In this document: in pieces, positions 7,073 through 16,913 of the stretch
Position numbering within the stretch: the first letter of the stretch is position 1
Layout of the letters: the number at the start of each line of letters is the position of its first letter
DNA from: Sphingomonas vulcanisoli
Lineage (GTDB): Bacteria; Pseudomonadota; Alphaproteobacteria; Sphingomonadales; Sphingomonadaceae
DNA: 64,000 bases
Assembly (NCBI RefSeq): GCF_011761305.1
Contig: NZ_JAAOZC010000011.1
Coordinates: 1 to 64,000, forward strand
Reading direction: 5' to 3'
Notes under the pieces: generated by a model
What the model saw: the letters and a program-made list of their open reading frames with translations, nothing else
Database searches by the model: none
What the model was told of the DNA's origin: nothing
Made by a program: the position numbers and the translations under genes

Positions 7073-9580
7073 ATGAGCGACGATAACAAGCCGAAGCTGG
7101 GTATGCGCGCGCCGCTGGGCGTCCGCCGCACGGTGGAGACCGGCAAGGTCAAGCAGAGCTTCAGCCACGGCCGCTCGAACACCGTGGTGGTCGAGGTCAA
7201 AAAGGCGCGCGTGCTGCGCAAGCCGGGCGATCCCGCGCCCGAGCCCGTGGCTGCACCCGAGCCCGTTGCCGCCGCCCCCGAGGTTGTAGCGCCCGCGCCT
7301 GCGCCGCGCCCGGCACCTGCCCCGCAGCAGGCCCGCCCGATGTCTCCGCTGGAGCGCCGCGAGCAGCAGGAGCGCCTGCTCCGCGAGGCCGAAGAAGCGC
7401 GCATGACCGCGCTGGAGGAAGCCCGCCGCCGCGAAGAGCGCGAGAAGATCGAGCTGACCGAGGAAGAACGCCGCCGCGCCGAAGAGAAGAGCCGTCCGGC
7501 CGAAGAAGCCGCCCCCGCGCCTGTGCCGGAACCCGAGGTTGCCGCTGCCGCCGCCGAGACCGCTGCTCCTGCCGCCGAAGAGGCGCCGCAAGCCTCAACT
7601 TCCTCAACTTCGGCACCGCCGCCGCGCCGCTTCACGCCGGTGATCGCGCCCAAGCGGCCCGAACTGACGCGCGCGCGCCAGGGCGAGGATCGCCGCCAAT
7701 CGGGCAAGCTCACCGTCACCCGCGCGCTGGATGACGACGCCTCCAGCGCCCGCACCCGCAGCCTCGCCGCGCTCAAGCGTTCGCGCGAAAAGGGCAAGCG
7801 CGGCCAGGCCGGCCCCTCGATCAAGCAGGTGCGCGATGTCGTCGTGCCGGAAGCGATCACCGTCGCCGAACTCGCCAACCGCATGGCCGAGCGCACCGCC
7901 GATCTGGTCAAATCCCTGTTCAAGATGGGCACGCCCGTCACATCGAACCAGGTGATCGATCAGGACACCGCCGAGCTGCTGGTCAGCGAATTCGGCCACA
8001 ACATCCGTCGCGTCAGCGAAAGCGATGTGGATATCGTTACCGAAGTCGATGTCGATGAGGACGAGACGCTGCAGCCGCGCGCCCCCGTCGTCACGATCAT
8101 GGGCCATGTCGATCACGGCAAGACCAGCCTGCTGGATGCGCTGCGCGGCACCGATGTCGTCGCGGGCGAAGCCGGCGGCATCACCCAGCATATCGGCGCC
8201 TATATGGTGACGCAGAAGGACGGATCGCAGATCACCTTCCTCGATACGCCGGGCCACGAGGCCTTCTCGGCGATGCGCGCGCGCGGCGCCGACGTGACCG
8301 ACATCGTCGTGATCGTCGTCGCCGGCGATGACGGCATCCGCCCCCAGACGATCGAGGCGATCAACCACACCAAGGCGGCCAACAAGCCGATGATCGTGGC
8401 GATCAACAAGATGGATAAGCCGGGCTCCAACGCGCAAAAGGTGCGCGAGGCGCTGCTGCAATATGACGTCCAGGTGGAAGCCATGGGCGGCGAAGTGCAG
8501 GATGTGGAAGTTTCGGCCACGTCCAAGCTGAACCTCGATGAACTGATCGAGAAGATCCAGCTGCAGGCCGAGATCCTGGAACTCACCGCCAACCCCGATC
8601 GCCCCGCCGAGGGCGTGGTGGTGGAAGCACAGCTCGACAAAGGCCGCGGCCCCGTCGCCACTGTCCTCGTCCGCCGCGGCACGCTCAAGACCGGCGATAT
8701 CTTCGTCGTCGGGCCGGAGAGCGGCAAGGTGCGCGCATTGGTCGATGACAAGGGCAAGCAGATCAAGTCGGCCGGCCCGTCCGTGCCGGTCGAGATCCTC
8801 GGCATCTCCGGCGTGCCTTCGGCCGCCGATCAGCTGACCGTGGTCGAGAATGAGGCGCGCGCCCGCGAGGTCGCCGCCTATCGTGCCAGCGTTATCCAGC
8901 AGAAGCGCACCACCAGCGCGCCCGCCAGCCTGGAATCGATGTTCTCGGCGCTGCGCGACAAACAGTCCCAGCAGTTCCCGGTGGTGGTCAAGGCCGATGC
9001 GCAGGGCTCGGTCGAGGCGATCGTCAGCTCGCTGCAGAAGATCGGCAACGACGATATCCAGGTGCGCATCCTTTCGTCCGGTGCCGGTGGCATCACCGAA
9101 AGCGACGTCAGCCTGGCCGCCGCCAGCAAGGCGCCGATCATCGGCTTCAACGTCCGCGCCAATGCCAAGGCGCGCGAGATCGCCACGCGGGACGGGGTCG
9201 CGCTCAAATATTATGACGTGATCTACGATCTGCTCGACGATATCCGCGCCGCGATGGCGGGCCAGCTCGGTCCCGAGTTCTTCGAAACGGTCGTCGGCCG
9301 CGCCGAAGTCCGCGAGGTCTTCTCGGCGGGCAAGCATGGCAAGGCGGCAGGTCTGCTCGTCACCGAGGGCTTCATCAAGAAGGATCTGCGCGCGCGTCTC
9401 ACCCGCGACGACGTCATCATCTACAACGGCAAGATCGCCTCGCTGCGCCGCTTCAAGGACGATGTGCCCGAAGTCCGCGCGGGCCTCGAATGCGGCGTCA
9501 CCTTCGAAGGATCGACCGACATCAAGGCGGGCGATTATCTCGAGACCTTCGAGGTCGAGGAGCGCGAGCGGACGCTTTAG
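7073..9580 (+). CDS. infB: Translation initiation factor IF-2
   Basis: IF-2 is the GTPase that places initiator tRNA on the ribosome. The 835-residue product has a long charged, Ala/Pro/Glu-rich N-terminal part (residues 1-250), an IF2_N module (PEAITVAELANRMAERTADL), the G domain with G1 GHVDHGKTS at about residue 344, G3 DTPGHEAF, G4 NKMD, then EF-Tu-like domain II (ATVLVRRGTLKTGDIFVVG), domain III and the fMet-tRNA-binding domain IV ending in GDYLETFEVEERERTL. Length is normal. It closes the operon, because the usual rbfA does not follow; a perfect hairpin lies four bases after the stop and a tRNA gene about 100 bases on. Confidence 0.97.
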   Translation: MSDDNKPKLGMRAPLGVRRTVETGKVKQSFSHGRSNTVVVEVKKARVLRKPGDPAPEPVAAPEPVAAAPEVVAPAPAPRPAPAPQQARPMSPLERREQQERLLREAEEARMTALEEARRREEREKIELTEEERRRAEEKSRPAEEAAPAPVPEPEVAAAAAETAAPAAEEAPQASTSSTSAPPPRRFTPVIAPKRPELTRARQGEDRRQSGKLTVTRALDDDASSARTRSLAALKRSREKGKRGQAGPSIKQVRDVVVPEAITVAELANRMAERTADLVKSLFKMGTPVTSNQVIDQDTAELLVSEFGHNIRRVSESDVDIVTEVDVDEDETLQPRAPVVTIMGHVDHGKTSLLDALRGTDVVAGEAGGITQHIGAYMVTQKDGSQITFLDTPGHEAFSAMRARGADVTDIVVIVVAGDDGIRPQTIEAINHTKAANKPMIVAINKMDKPGSNAQKVREALLQYDVQVEAMGGEVQDVEVSATSKLNLDELIEKIQLQAEILELTANPDRPAEGVVVEAQLDKGRGPVATVLVRRGTLKTGDIFVVGPESGKVRALVDDKGKQIKSAGPSVPVEILGISGVPSAADQLTVVENEARAREVAAYRASVIQQKRTTSAPASLESMFSALRDKQSQQFPVVVKADAQGSVEAIVSSLQKIGNDDIQVRILSSGAGGITESDVSLAAASKAPIIGFNVRANAKAREIATRDGVALKYYDVIYDLLDDIRAAMAGQLGPEFFETVVGRAEVREVFSAGKHGKAAGLLVTEGFIKKDLRARLTRDDVIIYNGKIASLRRFKDDVPEVRAGLECGVTFEGSTDIKAGDYLETFEVEERERTL

Positions 9581-9583
9581 TTC

Positions 9584-9602
9584 GGTCCGGCTCCGCCGGA
9601 CC
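9584..9602 (+). terminator. Hairpin directly after infB
   Basis: GGTCCGGC and GCCGGACC form a perfect 8-bp stem around a TCC loop, beginning four bases after the infB stop. No T-run follows, so intrinsic termination is only a possibility. It may instead slow 3' exonucleases. Confidence 0.4.
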
Positions 9603-9686
9603 GGGCCGCGTAAGCGAATCAAACAGGCAAAAACCGCCCGTTGCATCGCCCCAAAGCGCCCGCTAAGGCGGCGCTCCGCTGGTGAC

Positions 9687-9762
9687 GGGGCTGTAGCTCA
9701 GATGGGAGAGCGCTGCAATCGCACTGCAGAGGTCAGGGGTTCGATTCCCCTCAGCTCCACCA
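9687..9762 (+). tRNA. tRNA-Ala (anticodon CGC)
   Basis: A full 76-base cloverleaf with encoded CCA. The acceptor stem GGGGCTG pairs with CAGCTCC; the D-arm is GCTCAGATGGGAGAGC. The anticodon stem CTGCA/TGCAG (9713-9717 with 9725-9729) encloses loop ATCGCAC with anticodon CGC at 9720-9722, and the T-arm is GGGGTTCGATTCCCC. CGC reads the alanine codon GCG, frequent in GC-rich genomes. Confidence 0.95.
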
Positions 9763-9797
9763 GCTCATTCCTCGAGAAACATGCCTGCTGACGTGGC

Positions 9798-11303
9798 CTA
9801 CGGTGCGCCCTGCGACTGGGTCAGCGCCGCCTTCGCCTCGGGCGTGCCGGGAAGGTCCGAGAGGGTCTGGTCGCCGCCGAGCGTCTGATACAAAGTCACG
9901 AGATTCAGTGCCTTGGTCAGGCGCGCGTTGGCGATGGTCTGGCGCGCAGCATAAAAGGTGCGCTGCGCGTCCAGCGTGTTCAGATACGGATCGATGCCCT
10001 GCTTGTAGCGGGCGATATCGAGGGTGAGCGTATCCTGCGCGGCATCGAAATTGAGTTGGTCGGCGGCAAATTGCGCATCGATCGTACCGCGCCGGGCAAG
10101 CGCATCGGCCACTTCGCGGAAAGCAGTCTGGATCGCCTTCTGATAGGTCGCCAGATAGAGATCGCGCTGCGCCTTGGCGTAGCGGAGATTGCCCGCGTTG
10201 GCGCCCGCGTCGAAGATTGGCAAGGTCACCGATGGCGCCACCGTCCAGGTGAAAGCGCCGCCGGTGAACAGGCTCGACAGCGATGTGCTGGCGAGACCGG
10301 CGAGGCCGGTCAGCGAGACGCGCGGGAAGAAAGCGGCGCGGGCGGCACCGATCCGGGCATTGGCCGCGCGAAGATTATATTCGGCCTGCACCACATCGGG
10401 CCGGCGCAGCAGGATGCCGCTGTCCAATCCCGCCGGAAGCTCTCCGATCAGCGGGTCGACCGCCTCGATCGAGGCCGGCAGCAGTCCATCGGCCACGTGC
10501 GCGCCGACCAGCAGCTCCAGCGCGTTGCGATCCTGCGCGACAAGCGTGCGCTGGTTCGCCTCGTCCGCGCGGGCGGTGGCAAGCACGGTCTGCGCCTGCC
10601 GCAGATCGGTGCGCGGCGCGATGCCACCGTCGAGCCGCGCCTGCGTCAATTTGACGGTGACCTCGGCGCTCTTCTCCGTATCGAGCGCGACGCCGAGCAG
10701 GCTGCGATCGGCGGCGAGCTGGAAATAGGCTTGGGCGATTTCGGACACGAGCAGCAGCCGCGCGGCGCGTGCCGCCGCCTCCTGCCCAAGATAGAGATCG
10801 AACGCCGAATGCGTCTCACTACGCAGCCGGCCGAACAGATCGACCTCCCAGGCGGAAACGGCGGCATCGACCTGATAGGTCGTGCTGTCGCGGTTGCCCG
10901 ACACGGCGGTGGTGGTCGTCGTTCCGGTGGTGCCCGTTGCGCCGCCGGTCGTGGCACCGCTGACACCGGAGGAACGGCGCCGGGTCAGCGCCGCCTCGGC
11001 ATCGACCTCGGGAAACAAAGCGGCGCGTTGGACATGGAATTGGGCGCGGGCGGAGGCGACGTTGGCAACGGCCTCGCGCAAGTCCTGATTGTTGACCAGC
11101 GCCTGCGCGATGATCGCCTGGAGATTGGGATCCTTGAAGATATCCCGATAACCAACACTCGGCAGCGCGGCTTCGGTCGGCGTCCGATACGCATCGCCGG
11201 CTGGCCACGCCGGCGGCACGGCGGGCTGAGGCCGCGCGAAATGCGGCTCGAGCGTGCAGCCCGATAGCGCGGTCAGCGCGAGGAGTGTGGCGATGCGCTT
11301 CAT
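9798..11303 (-). CDS. RND efflux outer-membrane channel lipoprotein (OprM/NodT family)
   Basis: The 501-residue product is an outer-membrane efflux factor. It has a lipoprotein signal ending in LTALSGC (Cys about residue 16), the family's two repeated alpha-helical/beta segments, and the motifs LRDLREAVANVASARAQF-like near residue 75 and LLRRPDVVQAEYNLRAANA near residue 300. It would form the TolC-like tunnel for the pump encoded by the two genes upstream. The start overlaps the stop of the RND permease by four bases, so the three genes form one operon (periplasmic adaptor, permease, channel). No dedicated repressor gene lies next to the operon. Confidence 0.93.
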   Translation of the reverse strand: MKRIATLLALTALSGCTLEPHFARPQPAVPPAWPAGDAYRTPTEAALPSVGYRDIFKDPNLQAIIAQALVNNQDLREAVANVASARAQFHVQRAALFPEVDAEAALTRRRSSGVSGATTGGATGTTGTTTTTAVSGNRDSTTYQVDAAVSAWEVDLFGRLRSETHSAFDLYLGQEAAARAARLLLVSEIAQAYFQLAADRSLLGVALDTEKSAEVTVKLTQARLDGGIAPRTDLRQAQTVLATARADEANQRTLVAQDRNALELLVGAHVADGLLPASIEAVDPLIGELPAGLDSGILLRRPDVVQAEYNLRAANARIGAARAAFFPRVSLTGLAGLASTSLSSLFTGGAFTWTVAPSVTLPIFDAGANAGNLRYAKAQRDLYLATYQKAIQTAFREVADALARRGTIDAQFAADQLNFDAAQDTLTLDIARYKQGIDPYLNTLDAQRTFYAARQTIANARLTKALNLVTLYQTLGGDQTLSDLPGTPEAKAALTQSQGAP

Positions 11304-14300
11304 GCCGGCTGCGGCTCCGCGCCGTCTTCACCACCGTCATGATGCTCGTTCTTGTGCCGCTCCTCATCGGCGCGAGCGCGTTCGGCGGGCGTCATATGCT
11401 TGCCCTTGAAAAGCTTGCGGACGAGCACGAAGAACATCGGGATATAGAAGATCGCCAGCGCGGTCGCGGTCAGCATGCCGCCGATCACCGCCGTGCCGAT
11501 CTCGACGCGGCTTTGCGCGCCGGCGCCTGTCGCGATGCAGAGCGGGAAGACGCCAAACATGAAGGCGAGGCTGGTCATGATGATAGGCCGTAGGCGGATT
11601 TTGGCGGCCTCCAGTGCGGCTTCGATCGGCGTCATGCCTTTCTGTTCGGCCTGCTCGGCGAACTCGACGATCAGGATCGCATTCTTGGCCGAGAGCCCCA
11701 TCGTGGTGAGCAGACCGACCTGGAAATAGACATCGTTGGTCAGCCCCCGCAGCCCGACCGCCAGCACCGTGCCGAGCAGGCCGAGCGGGATCACCAGCAT
11801 CACCGCGAACGGAATAGACCAGCTTTCATAGAGCGCGGCCAGACACAGGAAGATCACGATCAGCGACATGCCGTACAGGATCGGCGCCTGTCCGCCCGAG
11901 ACCTTCTCCTGATAGGAAATGCCGGACCAGGCGACCGACGTGCCGGGCAGTTTAGCGGCGAGTTGCGCGATCACATTCATCGCGTCGCCCGAGCTTTTAC
12001 CTGGCGCCGCCTGGCCCTGGAATTCGTAGGAGGAATTGCCGTTGAAGCGCGTCAGCGTGTTCGGCGTCTTGCTCCAGGTCTGGCTCGAGAAAGCGGAGAA
12101 AGGCGTCATCGTCCCCGCCGAGTTGCGGACGAACCAGTCGCCGATATCTTCCGGGCGGGCGCGATAGGGCGCATCCCCCTGCAGGTAGACGCGCTTGACG
12201 CGGCCGCGATCGACCCAATCGTTGACGTAAGTGCCGCCCCAGGCGGTGGAAAGCGTGGTATCGACATCGCTCTGGCTGACCCCGAGCGCGCCCACCTTCT
12301 CCGAATCGATACTGATGTTGAAGGTCGGCGTATCGGGCACGTTGTTGAGGCGGACCGCGGCGAGTTCCGGATTGCCGCGCGCATCGCTCAGCAGCTGATT
12401 CATCTCTTTGGCAAAATCATCACGGCTCAGGCCGCCGGTGTTCATCAGTTCCAGCGTAAAGCCGCTCGATTGGCCGAGACCGCGGACCGGCGGCGGGTTC
12501 AAAGCGTAAAATTCGACATCGCGCAGATTGTGGCCGACTTCGCGCGTCGCCTTCTGGGTCTGCACCTGCGCGCTGTCCTCCGTCTTGGTGCGCTTGTCCC
12601 ACGGCGAGAAGGATATGAAGCCGCGGCCGGTATTCTGGCCGCTGCCGGCGTTGTTGGATCCGATAACCGCATAAACGGTCTCAACGGTATGATCCTTGTT
12701 GCCGAGGAAATAGCGGGTCGCGGCCTGCGCGGCATCGATCGTGCGCTGCTGGGTCGCACCCGCGGGCAAGGTGAACTGCAGCTGGGCGATGCCCTGATCC
12801 TCAACCGGCAGGAAGCTCGTCGGCAAGCGGGTAAACAGGAAGGCCAACAGGACGACCAGCACCGCGAACACCACCATCGCGCCGACCATCCGCTCGATGA
12901 TCCAGGAAACGGCGTTGCGATATTTCTCCGACATGCGCCCGAACCACGCATTGAAGCGCTCGCCATAATCGTGCGCCTTGCGCGCGAAGCTATTGCCCTC
13001 CGCGCGCTTCTCCTTATCGGGCCGCTTCAGCAAGGCGGCCGCAAGCGCGGGAGACAGGACCAACGCCACCAGCACCGATAGCGCCATCGCCGAGACGATC
13101 GTGATCGAGAACTGGCGGTAGATCACCCCGGTCGATCCGCCGAAGAAGGCCATCGGCAGGAAAACGGCCGAGAGCACGAGCGCGATCGCGATCAGCGCGA
13201 CGTTGATCTCCTGCATCGATTGGATCGTCGCTTCGCGCGGGGAAAGGCTTTCATCCTCCTCCATCACGCGCTCGACATTTTCGACCACGACGATCGCATC
13301 ATCCACGAGCAGGCCGATCGCCAGCACCAGACCGAACAGGGTCAGCACGTTGATCGAAAAGCCGCAGGCGGCGAGCACGCCGAATGTGCCGAGCAGCACG
13401 ACGGGCACCGCGATCGTCGGGATCAGCACCGCGCGCCAGCTCTGCAGGAAGACGAACATGACGATGACGACGAGGATGATCGCCTCGATCAGCGTCTTGA
13501 CGACTTCCTCGACCGACAGCTTGATGAAGGCCGTGCTGTCCTGCGGGAAGACATATTTATAGCCCTGCGGGAAGTTCGCCGCACGCTGGATGACATAATT
13601 TCGGACGAGTTCGGAGGTCTTGAGCGCATCGGCGCCGGGCGCGAGCTGGACGGCGATGCCGGTGCCCGGATGGCCGTTGACCAGACCGGTGCTCGCGTAA
13701 TTCTCCGACCCCAGCTCCATCCTTGCGACGTCCTGGAGCAGGACTTTCGATCCATCGGGCTGCGACTTGATGACGACCTTCTTGAAGTCGGCGATCGAGG
13801 TGAGGCGCGACCGCGAGCTGACGATGGCGTTGAGCATCTGCCCCGGCGGCTGCGGCTGCTGCCCGATCTGCCCGGGCGAAATCTGCGTGTTCTGCGCGGT
13901 CAGCGCCGAGCTGACGTCGCCGGGCTGCAGATTATAGGCGCGCAATTTATAGGGATCGAGCCAGATCCGCATCGCATATTGCGTGCCGAACACCTGGAAA
14001 TCGCCGACGCCCGGCAGGCGGCCGATGCCGTCCTGCAGGTTCGAGACGAGATAATCCGAAACGTCGTTACTCGTCGATTTATCGGTCTCGTCATAGACCG
14101 CGATCACCATCAGGAAGTCGGGATTCGCCTTGGTAACGACCAGCCCCTGCTGCTGCACCTGCTGCGGCATGCGCGGCAGCGCCTGCTGCACCTTGTTCTG
14201 CACCTGCACCTGGGCGATGTCCGGGTTGGTGCCCTTCTTGAAGGTAATGGTGATCGTCACCTGGCCCGAAGAGTTGGACGTCGCCTGGAAATAGATCAGG

Positions 14301-14524
14301 CCATCGATGCCGGTCAGCTGCTGCTCGATCACCTGGGTGACCGAGGATTCGAGGATCGAGGCGGAGGCGCCGGGGTAGGTCGCGCGGATGTTGACCTGCG
14401 GCGGCGCGATATCGGGGTATTGCTCGATGGGCAGCGAGACGATGCCGCCGATGCCCAGCAGCATGATGATGATCGCGATCACCCACGCAAAGATCGGACG
14501 ATCGATAAAGATACGGCTGAGCAT
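11300..14524 (-). CDS. RND multidrug efflux permease, HAE1 (AcrB/MexB) family
   Basis: The 1074-residue inner-membrane proton antiporter has the standard 12-helix HAE1 layout with two large periplasmic loops. It starts MLSRIFIDRPIFAWVIAI. The proton-relay pair lies in GLLVDDAIVVVENVERVM near residue 410, and the matching TM10 lysine in LSAKNAILIVEFAEQAEQKG; PVEDQGIAQLQFTLP opens the second periplasmic loop. Length is slightly above AcrB (1049) because of a charged C-terminal tail (about 25 residues, rich in His, Glu, Arg). Substrates cannot be assigned from sequence; hydrophobic drugs or solvents are typical. It sits 11 bases after the adaptor gene. Confidence 0.95.
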   Translation of the reverse strand: MLSRIFIDRPIFAWVIAIIIMLLGIGGIVSLPIEQYPDIAPPQVNIRATYPGASASILESSVTQVIEQQLTGIDGLIYFQATSNSSGQVTITITFKKGTNPDIAQVQVQNKVQQALPRMPQQVQQQGLVVTKANPDFLMVIAVYDETDKSTSNDVSDYLVSNLQDGIGRLPGVGDFQVFGTQYAMRIWLDPYKLRAYNLQPGDVSSALTAQNTQISPGQIGQQPQPPGQMLNAIVSSRSRLTSIADFKKVVIKSQPDGSKVLLQDVARMELGSENYASTGLVNGHPGTGIAVQLAPGADALKTSELVRNYVIQRAANFPQGYKYVFPQDSTAFIKLSVEEVVKTLIEAIILVVIVMFVFLQSWRAVLIPTIAVPVVLLGTFGVLAACGFSINVLTLFGLVLAIGLLVDDAIVVVENVERVMEEDESLSPREATIQSMQEINVALIAIALVLSAVFLPMAFFGGSTGVIYRQFSITIVSAMALSVLVALVLSPALAAALLKRPDKEKRAEGNSFARKAHDYGERFNAWFGRMSEKYRNAVSWIIERMVGAMVVFAVLVVLLAFLFTRLPTSFLPVEDQGIAQLQFTLPAGATQQRTIDAAQAATRYFLGNKDHTVETVYAVIGSNNAGSGQNTGRGFISFSPWDKRTKTEDSAQVQTQKATREVGHNLRDVEFYALNPPPVRGLGQSSGFTLELMNTGGLSRDDFAKEMNQLLSDARGNPELAAVRLNNVPDTPTFNISIDSEKVGALGVSQSDVDTTLSTAWGGTYVNDWVDRGRVKRVYLQGDAPYRARPEDIGDWFVRNSAGTMTPFSAFSSQTWSKTPNTLTRFNGNSSYEFQGQAAPGKSSGDAMNVIAQLAAKLPGTSVAWSGISYQEKVSGGQAPILYGMSLIVIFLCLAALYESWSIPFAVMLVIPLGLLGTVLAVGLRGLTNDVYFQVGLLTTMGLSAKNAILIVEFAEQAEQKGMTPIEAALEAAKIRLRPIIMTSLAFMFGVFPLCIATGAGAQSRVEIGTAVIGGMLTATALAIFYIPMFFVLVRKLFKGKHMTPAERARADEERHKNEHHDGGEDGAEPQPA

Positions 14525-14535
14525 TTTCTTGTGTC

Positions 14536-15708
14536 TCAGCCGCCCGAGTGACCGGCGCTTTTATCCGCCTTGGCCGCGTTTTTCGATTCGGGAGCAGGCT
14601 TGGACCCGGCGGGCACCGGCTTGATCGCCTGGCCGGGCTTGAGCTTGCTCAGTCCCTCGGTGATCACCTTGTCGCCCGGTTTGAGCCCGCTGGTGACCAG
14701 CCAGTTCGCGCCGACGGTCTGCGACGTCGTGACCGTGCGGCTGACCGGCTTGTTATCGGAGCCGACCAGCATCACGCTGGCATTGCCCTGCGGATCGCGC
14801 GTCACCGCCTGCTGCGGCACGAGGATGCCGTTATCAGTGGTCGCTTGCGAAAGCACCGCGCGCACGAACATGCCGGGCAGCAGCAGGCCTTGCGGATTGG
14901 GGAAGCGCGCGCGCAGCGTCACCGCGCCGGTGTTGGTATCGACCACGGCTTCGGCAAATTCCAGCGTACCGGTCGGGCCATACTCGCTGCCGTCTTCCAG
15001 CTTGAGCTTCACCGTGGCGGCCGAGGGCACGACTCCGCCTTTTCTGAGCTCCTGCCGCAGCGCGAGCAGATCCGAGCTCGATTGCTGGATATCGACGTAG
15101 ATCGGATCGAGGCGCTGGATCTGCGCCAGTGGATCGGTCTGAGCGTTGGTGACGAGTGCGCCGGTGGTGAACAAGGATCGGCCGATCCGGCCGGTGATCG
15201 GCGCGGGCACGGTCGTAAACCTGAGATTGATCCGCGCCGTATCGAGCGCCGCCTTATTCTGCGCGACTGCGGCGACGGCCTGCTTGGCGGCGGCGGCGGC
15301 ATCCGAATAATCCTGCGCGGCCACCGCCTGCATCGCGGCCAGCGGCTTGTAGCGCTGGGCCTTGATCACCGCCGTATCGCGGCTGGCCTCGGCCGATTGG
15401 ACATTGGCCTGCGCCTGGTTCACCGCCGCGCGATAGAGGCTGGGGTCGATCTGATAGAGCGTCTGCCCCTTGTGGACGATCGCGCCTTCCTTAAACAACC
15501 GCGCCTTGATCACGCCGGCCACCTGCGGCCTGACGTCGGACGTCTCGTAGGCGTTTGTCCTGCCCGGCAGTTCGATGATGAGCGGCACCGATTCCGCCTT
15601 GACCACGACATAGCCAGCCTCGGGCGGCGGTGGCGTGGGGGTTTCCTTTTTGGCACACGCGGCAAGCATACAGGCCATCAGCAGGATCAACGGACGTGCA
15701 ACGTTCAA
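14536..15708 (-). CDS. RND efflux periplasmic adaptor (membrane fusion lipoprotein)
   Basis: The product of about 390 residues is an AcrA/MexA-type adaptor. A lipobox MLAAC lies at about residues 12-16; then come the barrel-sandwich half motif TSDVRPQVAGVIKARLFKEG, a helical hairpin (YRAAVNQAQANVQSAEASRD), the second lipoyl half LRFTTVPAPITGRIGRSLFT, and a Lys/Pro/Ala-rich tail. I chose TTG 15708 because a strong GGAGG site lies eight bases upstream (15717-15721) and the lipoprotein signal begins there. An ATG-initiated extension to 15771 would put 21 charged residues before the signal. It is the first gene of the efflux operon. Confidence 0.9.
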   Translation of the reverse strand: MNVARPLILLMACMLAACAKKETPTPPPPEAGYVVVKAESVPLIIELPGRTNAYETSDVRPQVAGVIKARLFKEGAIVHKGQTLYQIDPSLYRAAVNQAQANVQSAEASRDTAVIKAQRYKPLAAMQAVAAQDYSDAAAAAKQAVAAVAQNKAALDTARINLRFTTVPAPITGRIGRSLFTTGALVTNAQTDPLAQIQRLDPIYVDIQQSSSDLLALRQELRKGGVVPSAATVKLKLEDGSEYGPTGTLEFAEAVVDTNTGAVTLRARFPNPQGLLLPGMFVRAVLSQATTDNGILVPQQAVTRDPQGNASVMLVGSDNKPVSRTVTTSQTVGANWLVTSGLKPGDKVITEGLSKLKPGQAIKPVPAGSKPAPESKNAAKADKSAGHSGG

Positions 15709-15878
15709 CCGATTTTCCTCCGAAGGCCGATTTCGGGTGTGCTTGATCCCCAAGCTTATATCGCACCGCAATCCAAGTTTTTTCAGCGTTGAAACATCTC
15801 AAATAAGATTTTGCCGTCCCCAGATGCGCCGCGTCGCAGCAACAGCCGGAACGCTCCGCCGTTGCGATCGGTCGCGCA

Positions 15879-16913
15879 ATGTCCAATAGCGCGCGCGTGA
15901 ACCCGTTGCGCCTGCTCCTCGGCCCCCTGTGGGTGCTGCAGCTGTTTACCGGCGCCAAGGCCTTCAGCGACAATCCCATCATCGGATCGCGGCGCCTCAA
16001 TCGCTGGGGGCTGCACGCTTTTCGCGTGCGGCTGGCGGAAGGGATGGCCGATGAGCGCCGCAAACGGCTTACTACGCTGGTCAGCGCGAAGGATGCCGCA
16101 GCCTTCGCGCGGGACGGCTTCGTGTGCGTACGCGATTTCCTGCCAGCACAGGTCTTTGCCGGGCTGCGCGATCAAGTGATGGCCTATGAAGGGCCAGCGC
16201 GCGAGACTTGGCAGGGCGATACCATCACCCGCCGCTATGCGATCGACAATGCGGCCCTGGAAGCGATACCCACCCTGCGCGATTTGTTGGACGATCGGCG
16301 ATGGCAGGGGCTTCTGCACTTCATCGCCAGCGATCGATCCCAGCCGTTGCTCTATATTCAGACCATCCTCTCGCACCGCTTTGACGCCGATCCCGATCCG
16401 CAGACGAAGCTGCACGCGGACACCTTTCATCCGACGATGAAGGCGTGGTTCTTCCTCACCGATGTCGCGGAGGACCAAGGGCCCTTCACCTATGTTCCCG
16501 GATCGCACCGCGCCACGCCCGCGCGAATCGCTTGGGAGAAGCAGAAGAGCATCGTCGGCCCCGATCTCGAGCGGCTTTCCGCACGCGGATCGCTGCGGAT
16601 CGAGGAAAGCGAATTGGCGACGCTGGGCTTGCCCGCGCCCAGTGCCTTTGCGGTGCCAGGCAATACGCTGGTCGTCGCCGATACCCATGGCTTCCATGCG
16701 CGCGGGCCATCGGTGCGGCCTTCGGTCCGGGTCGAGATCTTCGCCTACGGGCGGCGCAGTCCCTTCCTGCCCTGGACCGGTCTCAATCTGCTGAGCCTCC
16801 CCGGGATCGCCGAGCGGCGGCTGCCCTTCTTCTGGTGGATCAGCGATCGTTTCCCGAAGCTGCTGCGGCGCGCCTGGGTGCCAGCCGGGCTCAAACGGCC
16901 AGCGGATCCATGA
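15879..16913 (+). CDS. Phytanoyl-CoA dioxygenase (PhyH) family protein
   Basis: The 344-residue product matches the PhyH family of Fe(II)/2-oxoglutarate dioxygenases. The iron ligands are seen in TKLHADTFHPTMKAWFFL (HxD, about residue 172) and in VADTHGFHARG (distal His, about residue 268). The segment DQGPFTYVPGSHR is typical of the family. The real substrate is unknown; members near polysaccharide loci are thought to hydroxylate sugars or lipids. It overlaps the following KpsC-like gene by four bases (ATGA), so the two are almost certainly co-translated and work on the same surface polymer. It is divergent from the efflux operon, with a gap of 170 bases. Confidence 0.82.
   Translation: MSNSARVNPLRLLLGPLWVLQLFTGAKAFSDNPIIGSRRLNRWGLHAFRVRLAEGMADERRKRLTTLVSAKDAAAFARDGFVCVRDFLPAQVFAGLRDQVMAYEGPARETWQGDTITRRYAIDNAALEAIPTLRDLLDDRRWQGLLHFIASDRSQPLLYIQTILSHRFDADPDPQTKLHADTFHPTMKAWFFLTDVAEDQGPFTYVPGSHRATPARIAWEKQKSIVGPDLERLSARGSLRIEESELATLGLPAPSAFAVPGNTLVVADTHGFHARGPSVRPSVRVEIFAYGRRSPFLPWTGLNLLSLPGIAERRLPFFWWISDRFPKLLRRAWVPAGLKRPADP

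Noticed and set aside
7604-9646. 680-codon minus-strand frame opposite infB
   Set aside because: Mirror frame of IF-2 codons, rich in His/Arg/Asp/Leu, no domain recognised.
11963-15792. Three long plus-strand frames opposite the RND efflux genes
   Set aside because: All lie antisense to unmistakable efflux genes and show only shadow composition.
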